This document shows, one piece after another, positions 7,767 through 15,447 of a DNA stretch of 19,473 nt. The notes beneath the pieces are model-generated. The model had not been told where the DNA came from, ran no database searches, and saw nothing but the letters and a program-made list of their open reading frames with translations. How positions within the stretch are numbered: the stretch's first letter is position 1; each line of letters starts with the position of its first letter. This stretch comes from Spirochaetaceae bacterium (GTDB taxonomy: Bacteria > Spirochaetota > Spirochaetia > UBA9216), in NCBI GenBank assembly GCA_028527945.1, contig JAQQAK010000189.1:1-19473 (forward strand), given 5' to 3'. The position numbers and the translations under genes are program-made.

Positions 7767-8260
7767 TTTGTGCTCTCCTCTTTTTTGTAATAAAAGCAAA
7801 GTAATATAAATGACGCCAGACAACCTGCTGAATGAAAGCGGTGTATAGGCACATTCCATTTAGCGTATCGTGCGAGCGAAGCTGCGTCTTTAGCGACTCC
7901 TGATAATACCGCGTGTTCAAGCTCACCAAAGCCTGAGCCAAAGTGAATTATTCCCACAACAAGAGAAATTAGGAAGGCTATTAGGGCTAAAGGTGCTCGA
8001 TACTTTCTGATAGAAGCAAATATTAGAAAAACAAGAAATGAGAATATTTGCAGCATAAAGATGCTGTTGTACAGGGTAGGTGGATGATTCTGGCGAAATA
8101 CCGAATAGGTCTCATATAAAAGCGGTGTTTTTTCTGGATTTGAAACAAACCATGTAAACCATGGTCCAAGAATCAGCGAATGGCTTAAAACAAAACCGGT
8201 TAGAATTCCTGTAAGCAGAATTGTTAATAACCAAAATAAGTTATGAAGTTTTTTTATCAT
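7763..8260 (-). CDS. Four-helix membrane protein, possibly DUF1772/anthrone-oxygenase-like
   Basis: The product has 165 residues. ATG 8260 is chosen because it follows GAGGAGAAA and begins a normal membrane protein (IKKLHNLFW); the longer frame upstream would add a polar tail. Four hydrophobic segments lie at about 8-31, 65-83, 90-108 and 143-158. The loop after helix 1 contains P.....YETYSVFRQNHPP, and NVPIHRFHSAG precedes helix 4, which recalls the DUF1772 layout, though the match is weak. Its start lies 20 bases inside tetR and its end overlaps the methyltransferase start, so the three genes must be made together. Substrate and function are unknown. Confidence 0.7.
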   Translation of the reverse strand: MIKKLHNLFWLLTILLTGILTGFVLSHSLILGPWFTWFVSNPEKTPLLYETYSVFRQNHPPTLYNSIFMLQIFSFLVFLIFASIRKYRAPLALIAFLISLVVGIIHFGSGFGELEHAVLSGVAKDAASLARYAKWNVPIHRFHSAGCLASFILLCFYYKKEESTK

Positions 8261-8864
8261 TATTTTTCTCCTCTTGAATGATATTTTTCCAGCCACCGTA
8301 GACGAATTGCTGGAACGGGGGTGCAAAGCCAGCGGCTTCTTTTGCTGTTAGATCCCCAGCTATAATTTCTTCAATAGTTGTTATATAAAATCCTGCTATG
8401 GATTTGAAAAAAAAGTTAGGAAGCTCCTTTTCTGGAGCCTCATTTGAAAACCATAAACGAAGGATTCCTGCCAGTTTTTTTATAATTTGGGTCTTATATT
8501 TTTCAAGACTTGAACCGGCAGATTTAAAGAGCAGGATTTTCAGTTCACGAATGTAAAGGAAGACGAAAACCATGAACTTTTCCATTATATCTTCTTGGGC
8601 TTCAGCGTTATAATTGTTTTGTGATTTTGTTTTGAAACCTTTCTCCATGAGATCTAATCCGTTATCTATTTTTTTTATAGTGTCTTCAAGAACTGACGTG
8701 AACAAAATATTCTTGTTTTCAAAGTAGTTATAGATGTTACTCTTTGAGACATTGGCGTCCCATGCAATTTCGCGTATTGAGGCATCCGCATAGCCTTTCT
8801 CTTCAAATTCTCTTCTTGCTGAAATTAAAATCTGATTTTTTATTTTATCTTTTGGAATTTGCAT
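8241..8864 (-). CDS. TetR-family transcriptional regulator
   Basis: The product has 207 residues. ATG 8864 has AGGAGAA just upstream. The N-terminal helix-turn-helix is typical: ILISARREFEEKGYADASIR followed by EIAWDANVSKSNIYNYFENK (residues about 12-51), and FTSVLEDTI starts the ligand domain. The C-terminal domain is too diverged to predict a ligand. It is first in the operon with the membrane protein and the methyltransferase, so it most likely represses this operon and itself. The promoter at 8892-8921 carries an imperfect palindrome over its -10 box. Confidence 0.92.
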   Translation of the reverse strand: MQIPKDKIKNQILISARREFEEKGYADASIREIAWDANVSKSNIYNYFENKNILFTSVLEDTIKKIDNGLDLMEKGFKTKSQNNYNAEAQEDIMEKFMVFVFLYIRELKILLFKSAGSSLEKYKTQIIKKLAGILRLWFSNEAPEKELPNFFFKSIAGFYITTIEEIIAGDLTAKEAAGFAPPFQQFVYGGWKNIIQEEKNNDKKTS

Positions 8865-8891
8865 ATGTTCTCCTATTCTCTAAACACGGAC

Positions 8892-8921
8892 ACTGTACTT
8901 TAATGGGTTGTTATTTGTCAA
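8892..8921 (-). promoter_or_regulatory. Promoter of the tetR-membrane protein-methyltransferase operon
   Basis: Reading the - strand, TTGACA (8921-8916) is a perfect -35 box, separated by 18 bp from TACAGT (8897-8892, a fair -10 box). The predicted transcript start leaves a leader of about 20 bases before the tetR ATG. The -10 box lies in a short imperfect inverted repeat (GGACA-C-TGTAC, 8888-8898), a plausible operator for the TetR protein. Confidence 0.6.
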
Positions 8922-8953
8922 GAGCGGTCATCTATAAAAATTCTAATATAGTT

Positions 8954-9982
8954 TTAGTTTTGAGATATGAAGTTATCTATACTTGAAATGTAAAGTGGAA
9001 AATCAGTAACAGAAGGAGAGTGTCCTGAGGATGGGAGGATTACCAGTTTTTTTTCTTGTGCCCCTATATTCTTATATGCTTCCATTGCAAATTCAACCGG
9101 GATTCTATAATCTTTTTCACCCCACAAAATTAGAGTCGGAATTTTTATATTATGCATTTCGCTGCTCAGATCAATGCTGAATGTATCCATCATTCTGGCT
9201 AGCTTCCATGTCCTGAAATTTGAATTTATAACATTAGTACGATAGGAAAAAAGCATTCTTAATGATGAAATTGTATAAGGATTTTCTGCGGCTGACTCTT
9301 TGGGTGTGTAGGCGTGCGCAGCATTAAGGTAGAGAGCGTGTTTTACTATATTTTCACTGTTAATTACTGGATTTTCTTTATACCATTCAAGAGCCTTTCT
9401 CCATTTTTTTTCGTCAGTATGTTTTGAAGCGTACTCCATCGCGTATTGTCTTGAAGACTTTTCCATCCCTATCCAGTTATGGCCTCCGTCAATTTCAATC
9501 CATGCCTTTATTTTGTTTTGTCGTTCATCATCTAACAGATAAGCGGTTCCAAGAGCTCCACCCCAGCTGTGTCCCATAAGAATGATATCCGGGTTGTTAT
9601 ATTTATGATTAATCAAGTCCACAATATGATCAGTATCTCTAACAAACTGCTTAAGTGTGATTTTTTCAGCATTTGCTCCGCCTCGAGATCTTCCTGCTCC
9701 TCTTTGATCGTAGTATACAACTCTATATTTTTGTTCAAGTTTGGTCATTGGTATATGAAAATGTTGTAGGAGGCATGAGTCTCCAGGGCCTCCGGCAAGA
9801 TACAATATGAAAGTTTTTGAATCAGGATTTCCGCATACCCATACCGGCATTCTGGTACCTTCTGTTTCTGTATAGAAGAAATCACCATCAAGACTCTTTT
9901 CTTCAATATGATAGAAAAGACGTAAGCCTGCTGGAATAATTATGAGTAAAGTTAGTATAAGAATTAAAATCAAACGTTTCAT
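8954..9982 (-). CDS. Alpha/beta hydrolase, proline-iminopeptidase-like, membrane-anchored
   Basis: The product has 342 residues. ATG 9982 is preferred over the upstream TTG 10030 because it begins a clean signal anchor (MKRLILILILTLLIIIPAGL) and AAGGAA precedes it. The core fold is clear: oxyanion loop LAGGPGDS (62-69, the HGGPG-type motif of family S33), YYDQRGAGRSRG (90-101), nucleophile elbow GHSWGG (Ser139), acid ILWGEKDYRIP (Asp291) and PSSGHSP (His321), so the triad is complete. The catalytic domain would face outward. The substrate could be an N-terminal-proline peptide or another ester or amide; this cannot be decided from sequence. It lies upstream of the tetR operon in the same direction. 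Confidence 0.88.
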   Translation of the reverse strand: MKRLILILILTLLIIIPAGLRLFYHIEEKSLDGDFFYTETEGTRMPVWVCGNPDSKTFILYLAGGPGDSCLLQHFHIPMTKLEQKYRVVYYDQRGAGRSRGGANAEKITLKQFVRDTDHIVDLINHKYNNPDIILMGHSWGGALGTAYLLDDERQNKIKAWIEIDGGHNWIGMEKSSRQYAMEYASKHTDEKKWRKALEWYKENPVINSENIVKHALYLNAAHAYTPKESAAENPYTISSLRMLFSYRTNVINSNFRTWKLARMMDTFSIDLSSEMHNIKIPTLILWGEKDYRIPVEFAMEAYKNIGAQEKKLVILPSSGHSPSVTDFPLYISSIDNFISQN

Positions 9983-10131
9983 TGTATAGCTTTCCTTCAA
10001 AGTTTTTCCCCACGGTTTTTGTTTATTCAAAAAAATTGTAAGACTGAAAGTTTCTTCACCGGGATATCTATATATTACCTTAATGCTATTATTAAATTTA
10101 TTATAGTATCAAGTATTTTGTAATAGCACTA

Positions 10132-10180
10132 ATAAAAAAGCCTCTAAAATCCTGTATACAGACTTTAGAGGCCTCTTTTA
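10132..10180. terminator. Rho-independent terminator, A/T tracts on both sides
   Basis: A perfect 9-bp stem, GCCTCTAAA (10140-10148) with TTTAGAGGC (10164-10172), encloses a 15-nt loop that itself contains the palindrome CTGTATACAG. An A-run (10134-10139) lies to the left and CTTTT to the right, so on the - strand the hairpin is followed by six T. It sits just after the stop of the exporter operon (10198) and most likely ends that transcript. Confidence 0.85.
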
Positions 10181-10197
10181 GTTATATATGTAATATA

Positions 10198-11928
10198 TCA
10201 AATTCTCCATCCCAGAGCGTCTTCTCTTACATTTATAAAATTACGGTAAATACCGCTTTGGTTAAAGAGTTCTTCATGTTTGCCCTGCTGAGCAATTTTC
10301 CCATTTTCAAGAACAATAATTTGATTTGCGTCTCTTACAGTTTTTAGCCTGTGAGCTATCATAATTATTGTTTTGCTTTTTGTCAGCTCGGAAATAGCGT
10401 GCTGAAGATCTGCTTCATTTTCAGGATCAACATTTGCTGTCGCTTCATCCAGCATAATAATAGGCGCGTCTTTAAGGATTGCGCGGGCAATAGATATTCG
10501 CTGTTTTTCACCACCGGATATTGTAGCTCCAGCTTCTCCGACTATTGTGTCATAGCCATCAGACAGCTCTGTAATAAAATTATGACAGCAGGCTTTTTTT
10601 GCAGCTTCTATTACTTCTTCATGTGTTGCATCAGGCTTTCCAAACTTGATGTTGTTTTCAATAGTATCATTAAAAAGGTATACATCCTGAAATACCATAC
10701 TGATGTTGGCCAGAAGGCTGTCGAGGGTGTAGTTTTTAATGTTAACCCCGCCAAGGGTTATTTCTCCTTCATCGACATCCCAGAAGCGGGCAATAAGGTT
10801 GCATAGGGTTGTTTTCCCTCCGCCGGAAGGGCCTACAAGGGCAGTGGTTGTTCCCTGTGGAATGCTGAGGCTGACGTCATCAATTATTTTTTTGCTCTCA
10901 TATGAAAAGCTTATGTCTTTTAATTCAATGTCAAGGTTTTTGGGAGTGATAGCCTTTCCGTCTGTATCCATAAGAGGATAATTATTAACAGTGTTCACCT
11001 TGTCAATGGAAAGATCTATTGTCCTCATCAGTGCTGATACAGAACCTGCCATGTCCAATTTCCCATAAAGCATGAATGCTGCTACGAGCATAAGTAGACA
11101 GTAGTAGAGCTCCATTGTTCCGCTGAAGTAAAAGGCGATTGACGCGGCAATAAGAACTACGCTTACAAGCTTTAGGCAGAGGCTCTGTAGAAACATGATG
11201 GGGATAAAAGTTATTTCCAGCCCAAAATTCCACTTTTCACAATCCGCAATAGCTTCTTTTATTTTCTTCTGCGCAATCCCTGCCTGATTAAAGGCCTTTA
11301 CAACCCCCATCCCCTGTATGTATTCAAGCACGGCTCCAACAATATTTTCCTGAGCCTTGACCCTGTTTGGAGATATCTTCCGTGACCTTGCCTGCATGAC
11401 TATATTTATAAGCATAAAAAGTAAAGCGCCGCCAAGGGTTATAAGGCCAATTCTCCAGTCAAAAAACATCAGCATAATTGTAATTATTACTATATGAATA
11501 ATTCCGTGCAGAAGCTTTTCAACAATTCTTGGCGCGATATCCTGCATATCTTCCATGGTTGATGTTACCGCAGAGGTGATGTAACCCAGATTGTTCTGGT
11601 TAAAGAACCCCATGGGCATGTATTTCATCCGTTCTCCAATGCTGGTTCTGGTGTCCGCGCACATTAGAAAGCTTCCATCTATCTCACTCATGCGGGATCT
11701 CTGGTTAAATATTACAACCCCTGCTGTGCTTATGGCCATTATTCCAAATGAGAGCCATGCTGTTTGGACTGTCACGTTTCCTTCAACCAATGCTTTGATA
11801 ACAACAGCCAGAGCTGGAAGCTGTAAAGCTTCAAAAATAGAACTGAGTACACCAAAAACTATTCCTTTTTTGAAAAGTCCTGCTTCGCTTTTAGCGAATT
11901 TAAAGAATTTTATTAATGTTTTTAGCAT
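10198..11928 (-). CDS. ABC exporter half-transporter (membrane and ATPase domains fused), subunit 2
   Basis: The product has 576 residues. An N-terminal six-helix exporter domain (about 1-310, conserved AFNQAG coupling region) is followed by an ATPase domain: Walker A GPSGGGKTT (about 365-373), Q-loop MVFQD, signature ISGGEKQR (about 469-476), Walker B IIMLDEAT (about 488-495) and the AHR switch histidine. All catalytic residues are intact. Its ATG lies inside the last codons of the upstream exporter gene (7-bp overlap with ATGCTAA), so the two are made as a pair and probably form a heterodimer. Such MsbA/YbtPQ-type pairs export drugs, lipids or peptides, or in some cases import siderophores. 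No substrate clue is present. Confidence 0.93.
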   Translation of the reverse strand: MLKTLIKFFKFAKSEAGLFKKGIVFGVLSSIFEALQLPALAVVIKALVEGNVTVQTAWLSFGIMAISTAGVVIFNQRSRMSEIDGSFLMCADTRTSIGERMKYMPMGFFNQNNLGYITSAVTSTMEDMQDIAPRIVEKLLHGIIHIVIITIMLMFFDWRIGLITLGGALLFMLINIVMQARSRKISPNRVKAQENIVGAVLEYIQGMGVVKAFNQAGIAQKKIKEAIADCEKWNFGLEITFIPIMFLQSLCLKLVSVVLIAASIAFYFSGTMELYYCLLMLVAAFMLYGKLDMAGSVSALMRTIDLSIDKVNTVNNYPLMDTDGKAITPKNLDIELKDISFSYESKKIIDDVSLSIPQGTTTALVGPSGGGKTTLCNLIARFWDVDEGEITLGGVNIKNYTLDSLLANISMVFQDVYLFNDTIENNIKFGKPDATHEEVIEAAKKACCHNFITELSDGYDTIVGEAGATISGGEKQRISIARAILKDAPIIMLDEATANVDPENEADLQHAISELTKSKTIIMIAHRLKTVRDANQIIVLENGKIAQQGKHEELFNQSGIYRNFINVREDALGWRI

Positions 11929-13682
11929 GTTATTTCTCCTGCAAGTTTCTCATCTTTAATTTCCATATGAGATCTCCACATTGAATTGTAAAGAGCGCAA
12001 TTCTCAAGAAGCTCTTCATGTCTCCCCTCAGCTTTAACCTTTCCTTTTTCGATTACAACTATTTTATCAGAACCGGTTATTGTAGACAGCCTGTGAGCTA
12101 TTACGATTAATGTTTTGTCTTTTACAAGACCAGCAACTGCCTTTTGTATTACTGCTTCATTTTCCGGATCAGTGTAGGCTGTGGCCTCATCGAGTATGAT
12201 GATAGATGAGTTTTTAAGCATGGCACGAGCTATGGTTATCCTCTGCCTCTCTCCACCGGACAGGTGCCCTCCGGCTCCTCCTGCAACGGTTTCATAACCA
12301 TTTTGAAGCTGCATTATAAAGTCGTGACAGCCCGACGCTTTTGCCGCCTCTTCAACTTCGGCGTCGGTTGCAGACGGTTTTCCCATCCTGATGTTGTTTC
12401 TTATTGTGTCATCAAAGAGGTAGTTATCCTGTGAAACGTAGGCTATGTTATTCATCAGTTCATTAAATGGAACATCTTTAACGTTGACTCCGCCTATGGT
12501 TATTTCTCCTTCACTAACATCCCAAAGCGAGGCGATCAGTTTTGCTATGGTAGATTTTCCTCCACCGGAAGGTCCTACAAGAGCGGTTACACTTTTTGCC
12601 GGAATATTGAGGTTTATTCCTTTTAGTACAGTTGTCTTGTGATAGGAGAACGAAACGTCTTTAAGACAAATCTCTGTGCCTGTAAGTTTTGGTCCTTTTT
12701 CAGGGCGCTGCATCTCTGGTTCATCAAGAACGTTTTGAATGTCTGTAAATATGGACTTAATTTTTGCTATATCATCAATAAAATTAATGGCTGCCAAAAT
12801 AGGGCCAATTATGCCGAGAGACAGGATTATAATGGTGATAAAATCAGGAATGGCAAGGCTTCCATTTATGATAAAAAGACTTCCGAGCGGCAGTACTGTT
12901 ATCAATACCGCAGGCCATATTCCGTAGCCCAGGGCAAACCAGATCTGAAGGTCATGCATCCAGTCGAGGGCATAGTTAGCGTTCTTTTTGACTGCGTCTG
13001 TGAACTTTTTATATGATGAGGCTGACTGGTTGAAAGCTTTGATCACTTCAATTCCATTTATATATTCAACAGATACGGAGTTAACATGCTTTTGCGCGTC
13101 TATGTAGATTTTGAACTTCTTGTCATAGTCTTTCATCATGCCCATAAGACAGGCGTACCCGATAGGAAGGGTGATAAGGGAAATCAGAGCCATTCGCCAG
13201 TCTATGGTAAATAGGTAAATGATGATGGAAAGCGGACCCAGAATATTGGACGTCAGCTCTGGAAGCATGTGCGCAAGCGTTGGCTCTATACCGTCAACCT
13301 TTTCAACTATAATATTTTTAAGCTTTCCTGATGGTGTATCCAGAACATAACCCATTGGGGTTTTTGACAGTTTATCAGCTATTTTGTATCTGATTTCCGA
13401 GATAACCCTGAAAGTGGTTTTATGTGATATTGTAGTTGATACGCTGTGAAAGAGCTGCTTACCAAAAAAGAAAGCAGCTGCAATTACGCACCACCTAATA
13501 AAAAAGGCTGGCTCCCTTACGCCTGTTATTAAGCCGATAACAAGCTTTGAAACAGCAAAATAGGGTACCAGCTGGCATCCTACTCCCAATATCGCAAAAA
13601 TGACTGATGCTGCGTATGCTCCCGAGTGGGCTGCCGCAAAGCTCATTAAGCCATTGGGAGATTTTGATTTAGTGTTCATCAT
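11922..13682 (-). CDS. ABC exporter half-transporter (membrane and ATPase domains fused), subunit 1
   Basis: The product has 586 residues. AGGAG stands just ahead of two adjacent ATGs (13682 and 13679); the second has the better spacing. The membrane domain (about 1-325) carries the same EYINGIEVIKAFNQSA coupling pattern as its partner. The ATPase domain has Walker A GPSGGGKST (about 370-378), Q-loop YVSQDN, signature LSGGERQR (about 473-480), Walker B IIILDEATAYTDPENE and AHRLST. Both half-transporters keep the catalytic Glu after Walker B, so neither ATP site is visibly degenerate, which differs from many heterodimeric exporters. It lies downstream of a tetR gene, separated by a long hairpin. 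Confidence 0.93.
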   Translation of the reverse strand: MMNTKSKSPNGLMSFAAAHSGAYAASVIFAILGVGCQLVPYFAVSKLVIGLITGVREPAFFIRWCVIAAAFFFGKQLFHSVSTTISHKTTFRVISEIRYKIADKLSKTPMGYVLDTPSGKLKNIIVEKVDGIEPTLAHMLPELTSNILGPLSIIIYLFTIDWRMALISLITLPIGYACLMGMMKDYDKKFKIYIDAQKHVNSVSVEYINGIEVIKAFNQSASSYKKFTDAVKKNANYALDWMHDLQIWFALGYGIWPAVLITVLPLGSLFIINGSLAIPDFITIIILSLGIIGPILAAINFIDDIAKIKSIFTDIQNVLDEPEMQRPEKGPKLTGTEICLKDVSFSYHKTTVLKGINLNIPAKSVTALVGPSGGGKSTIAKLIASLWDVSEGEITIGGVNVKDVPFNELMNNIAYVSQDNYLFDDTIRNNIRMGKPSATDAEVEEAAKASGCHDFIMQLQNGYETVAGGAGGHLSGGERQRITIARAMLKNSSIIILDEATAYTDPENEAVIQKAVAGLVKDKTLIVIAHRLSTITGSDKIVVIEKGKVKAEGRHEELLENCALYNSMWRSHMEIKDEKLAGEITC

Positions 13683-13701
13683 ATTCTCCTTAAAAAATTA
13701 T

Positions 13702-13724
13702 ATTAGCAAAGGCTAATTTTATAT
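13702..13724 (-). promoter_or_regulatory. Putative promoter/operator of the exporter operon
   Basis: An inverted repeat, ATTAGC-aaag-GCTAAT (13702-13717), lies 20 bp upstream of the first exporter gene. On the - strand it is immediately preceded by TATAAA (13723-13718), a possible -10 box, while no good -35 box is visible. The repeat could bind a regulator or form a small leader hairpin. It does not resemble the palindrome upstream of the tetR gene. Confidence 0.35.
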
Positions 13725-13747
13725 ACAAAAAAAATGCAAATTATTGA

Positions 13748-13795
13748 ACTGCTTTTAGACACTCAGAGAATAGTCTCTTGAGTTCTGAAAGCAGT
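13748..13795. terminator. Long hairpin between tetR and the exporter genes
   Basis: Outer arms ACTGCTTTTAGA (13748-13759) and TCTGAAAGCAGT (13784-13795) pair over 12 bp with one G-U. The interior, ACTCAGAGA against TCTCTTGAGT, pairs further with one bulge, so nearly the whole 48 nt folds. It starts 15 nt after the tetR stop. The T-run on the - strand follows only after about 12 nt (13727-13734), so it is not a textbook terminator and may instead be an attenuator or processing site. AGTCTCTTGAG occurs twice with a 21-bp period (13772-13782, 13793-13803). Confidence 0.55.
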
Positions 13796-13809
13796 CTCTT
13801 GAGCCTCTC

Positions 13810-14439
13810 TTATATATCCCATATTCCCTTCCATCCATATGAAAAAAAATCCGCGAGATTGTTTACATGTTCTCTTGCGTCTTCTTTGCTCATGTTATGA
13901 GATATTGTTTCAAAAATAGCGTGGAATAACGCGCTGGATATTATATGGATGAATTCTGGCTTTATTGTAATTTGTGTTTTACGTATTTTGTTCAGCTGAT
14001 TTATAAAATCAAGAGTGTTCTCTACTTCTATGCTGATAAAAGTTTCTACAAAGTCAGCATATGGAGTACCTTCTGCGCAGCAAATAATTAATTTGAATGA
14101 TGTAAACTCTTCATAAACATAATCTACAAGCCAGTTTAAAAATGGTTTTGGTGATTTGAATACATCTTGTTCCTGCTGCTTTGGGCTTTTGGTTTTAAAA
14201 TCTTCCTGTTCTTTTATAAATCTGCGTTTTAGTTCACTTGCTGCCGGCTCTACAATAGCTGTGAAAAGTGCTTCCTTGTCAGGAAAGTATCCATAAAAGG
14301 CTCCGGTTGTAAGGCCCGCAGTTTTTACAATATTGCGTAATGACGCGTCTTTATAACCCAGGCGAAGGAATTCTTCTGTGGCTGAATCTATAATACGTTG
14401 ATATGTTGTAGTGTCGTGTTCAGCTTTATTCTTGTTCAC
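13810..14439 (-). CDS. TetR-family transcriptional regulator of the exporter locus
   Basis: The product has 209 residues and starts at GTG 14439 behind AAGGAT. The helix-turn-helix is clear: IIDSATEEFLRLGYKDASLR followed by NIVKTAGLTTGAFYGYFPDK (about residues 16-55), then EALFTAIVEPA. The C-terminal ligand domain shows no family-specific motif. It lies upstream of the exporter pair in the same direction, an arrangement typical of efflux systems controlled by their own substrate. A 30-bp palindrome overlaps its own -10 box, so autorepression is strongly suggested. Confidence 0.92.
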   Translation of the reverse strand: MNKNKAEHDTTTYQRIIDSATEEFLRLGYKDASLRNIVKTAGLTTGAFYGYFPDKEALFTAIVEPAASELKRRFIKEQEDFKTKSPKQQEQDVFKSPKPFLNWLVDYVYEEFTSFKLIICCAEGTPYADFVETFISIEVENTLDFINQLNKIRKTQITIKPEFIHIISSALFHAIFETISHNMSKEDAREHVNNLADFFSYGWKGIWDI

Positions 14440-14454
14440 TATAAATCCTTAATA

Positions 14455-14484
14455 ATATAACGGTGTTATATAGCACTGTTATAT
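14455..14484. promoter_or_regulatory. 30-bp palindromic operator of the second tetR gene
   Basis: The halves ATATAACGGTGTTAT (14455-14469) and ATAGCACTGTTATAT (14470-14484) are complementary at 13 of 15 positions. The palindrome lies 16 bp upstream of the GTG start. Its right arm contains the - strand -10 box TATAAC. Size, symmetry and position fit a TetR-family operator for autoregulation. Confidence 0.75.
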
Positions 14485-14506
14485 CTATTTTGCCTAAAAA
14501 AGTAAA
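14478..14506 (-). promoter_or_regulatory. Promoter of the second tetR gene
   Basis: On the - strand TTTACT (14506-14501) and TATAAC (14483-14478) are spaced by exactly 17 bp. The -10 box lies inside the palindromic operator, so a bound repressor would block RNA polymerase. Confidence 0.55.
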
Positions 14507-14648
14507 CCCCAGTTAACAAAAATAGTGAATAAGATTAAAAAAAGTATTGATAAATTAACGGGACCTGGAATTGAAAAGCCCCGATATAAAAATCATAGCG
14601 CTGATAGATTATCTTTAGAATAGAAATACTTCCGGCAAATAAAAATGT
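14485..14648. other. Intergenic region between sugar permease 2 and tetR
   Basis: These 164 bp separate the end of the sugar-transport operon from the tetR promoter. The right part holds only weak symmetry (CGGG with CCCG around 14559-14584), not a convincing terminator, so the sugar operon's transcript end is unresolved. No ORF of note is seen. Confidence 0.4.
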
Positions 14649-15446
14649 TTATCCTTTAACGGCTCCTGCTGTCATTCCTTCGCCAAGGTAGTTCTGGAAA
14701 ATCAGGTATACCATAATGGACGGAATAGCCATAATAACAAGACAGGCAAAAACTATTTCTGGCCGAGCTCCATAAATTGATGATGTAAGAGATACAACTG
14801 CCATCGGAAGTGTTCGCATTTCTTCTGTGCGTGAGAAAAGTAATGGATTTAAATAATCATTCCATGAATTAATAAAGGCAAAAACAATTACGTTTACTAT
14901 AGCGGGGCGACTGATAGGGGCATATATTTTCTGCCAAATTGTAAAATACCCAGCGCCTTCAATCATTGCGGCCTCCATAAGATCATAACCAACGGAGTCG
15001 AAATAATTTTTCTGTATCAATACTGCAACTGGCATCCAGAAGGTGGCGGCAGGGAGTATCAGAGCCATATAGGTATTAATCCATCCAAGTCTTTTCATTG
15101 TTTGAAAAAGAGGAGAAATGAAACAAAGCATTGATATCGACATCGTAAGCATTAGTAAAATAAAAATTGTATTTTTGCCTTTAAAATGAAGTTTTGAGAA
15201 GGCAAATGCCGCAGGAGATGATGCTGCAATAATAAGCAGCACCTGCATTATTGATACAAAAATACTATTTAGAATCATTCTGATAATCGGAAAGCCTGAA
15301 GTGAACAAATAAGTATAGTTTCCAAATCCGGCGCCTTTAAAGGATGATATTAATACGTTTGACAGGGGGATAAGATTTATAATTGCCAGCAGAATTAATA
15401 AGACTTGTATTATAATTTTTTGATGCAAACTTAAATTTTTAAACAT
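14649..15446 (-). CDS. Carbohydrate ABC transporter permease (MalG/UgpE type)
   Basis: The 265-residue product has about six membrane helices. The EAA loop that contacts the ATPase is clear: DLMEAAMIEGAGYFTIW then QKIYAPISRPA (about 155-182). It ends in a short GEGMTAGAVKG tail, as MalG-type proteins commonly do. The start ATG is one base after the stop of the other permease, with GGAGGG overlapping that stop, so the two are translationally coupled. It imports a sugar or oligosaccharide across the inner membrane together with the other permease and the binding protein. Confidence 0.93.
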   Translation of the reverse strand: MFKNLSLHQKIIIQVLLILLAIINLIPLSNVLISSFKGAGFGNYTYLFTSGFPIIRMILNSIFVSIMQVLLIIAASSPAAFAFSKLHFKGKNTIFILLMLTMSISMLCFISPLFQTMKRLGWINTYMALILPAATFWMPVAVLIQKNYFDSVGYDLMEAAMIEGAGYFTIWQKIYAPISRPAIVNVIVFAFINSWNDYLNPLLFSRTEEMRTLPMAVVSLTSSIYGARPEIVFACLVIMAIPSIMVYLIFQNYLGEGMTAGAVKG

Positions 15447-15447
15447 A

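Noticed and set aside
8261..8326. 22-codon N-terminal extension of the membrane protein
   Set aside because: The polar extension lies inside tetR; ATG 8260 has a good ribosome site and starts directly with the membrane protein.
10351..10981. Two + strand ORFs of 151 and 80 codons
   Set aside because: They run opposite the ATPase domain of the exporter gene, whose Walker and signature motifs are intact on the - strand.
12639..13016. 125-codon + strand ORF
   Set aside because: It is antisense to the exporter subunit 1 gene and shows no recognisable motif.
13697..13702. TATAAT on the - strand as the exporter -10 box
   Set aside because: A transcript from it would start almost on top of the AGGAG ribosome site, leaving no usable leader.
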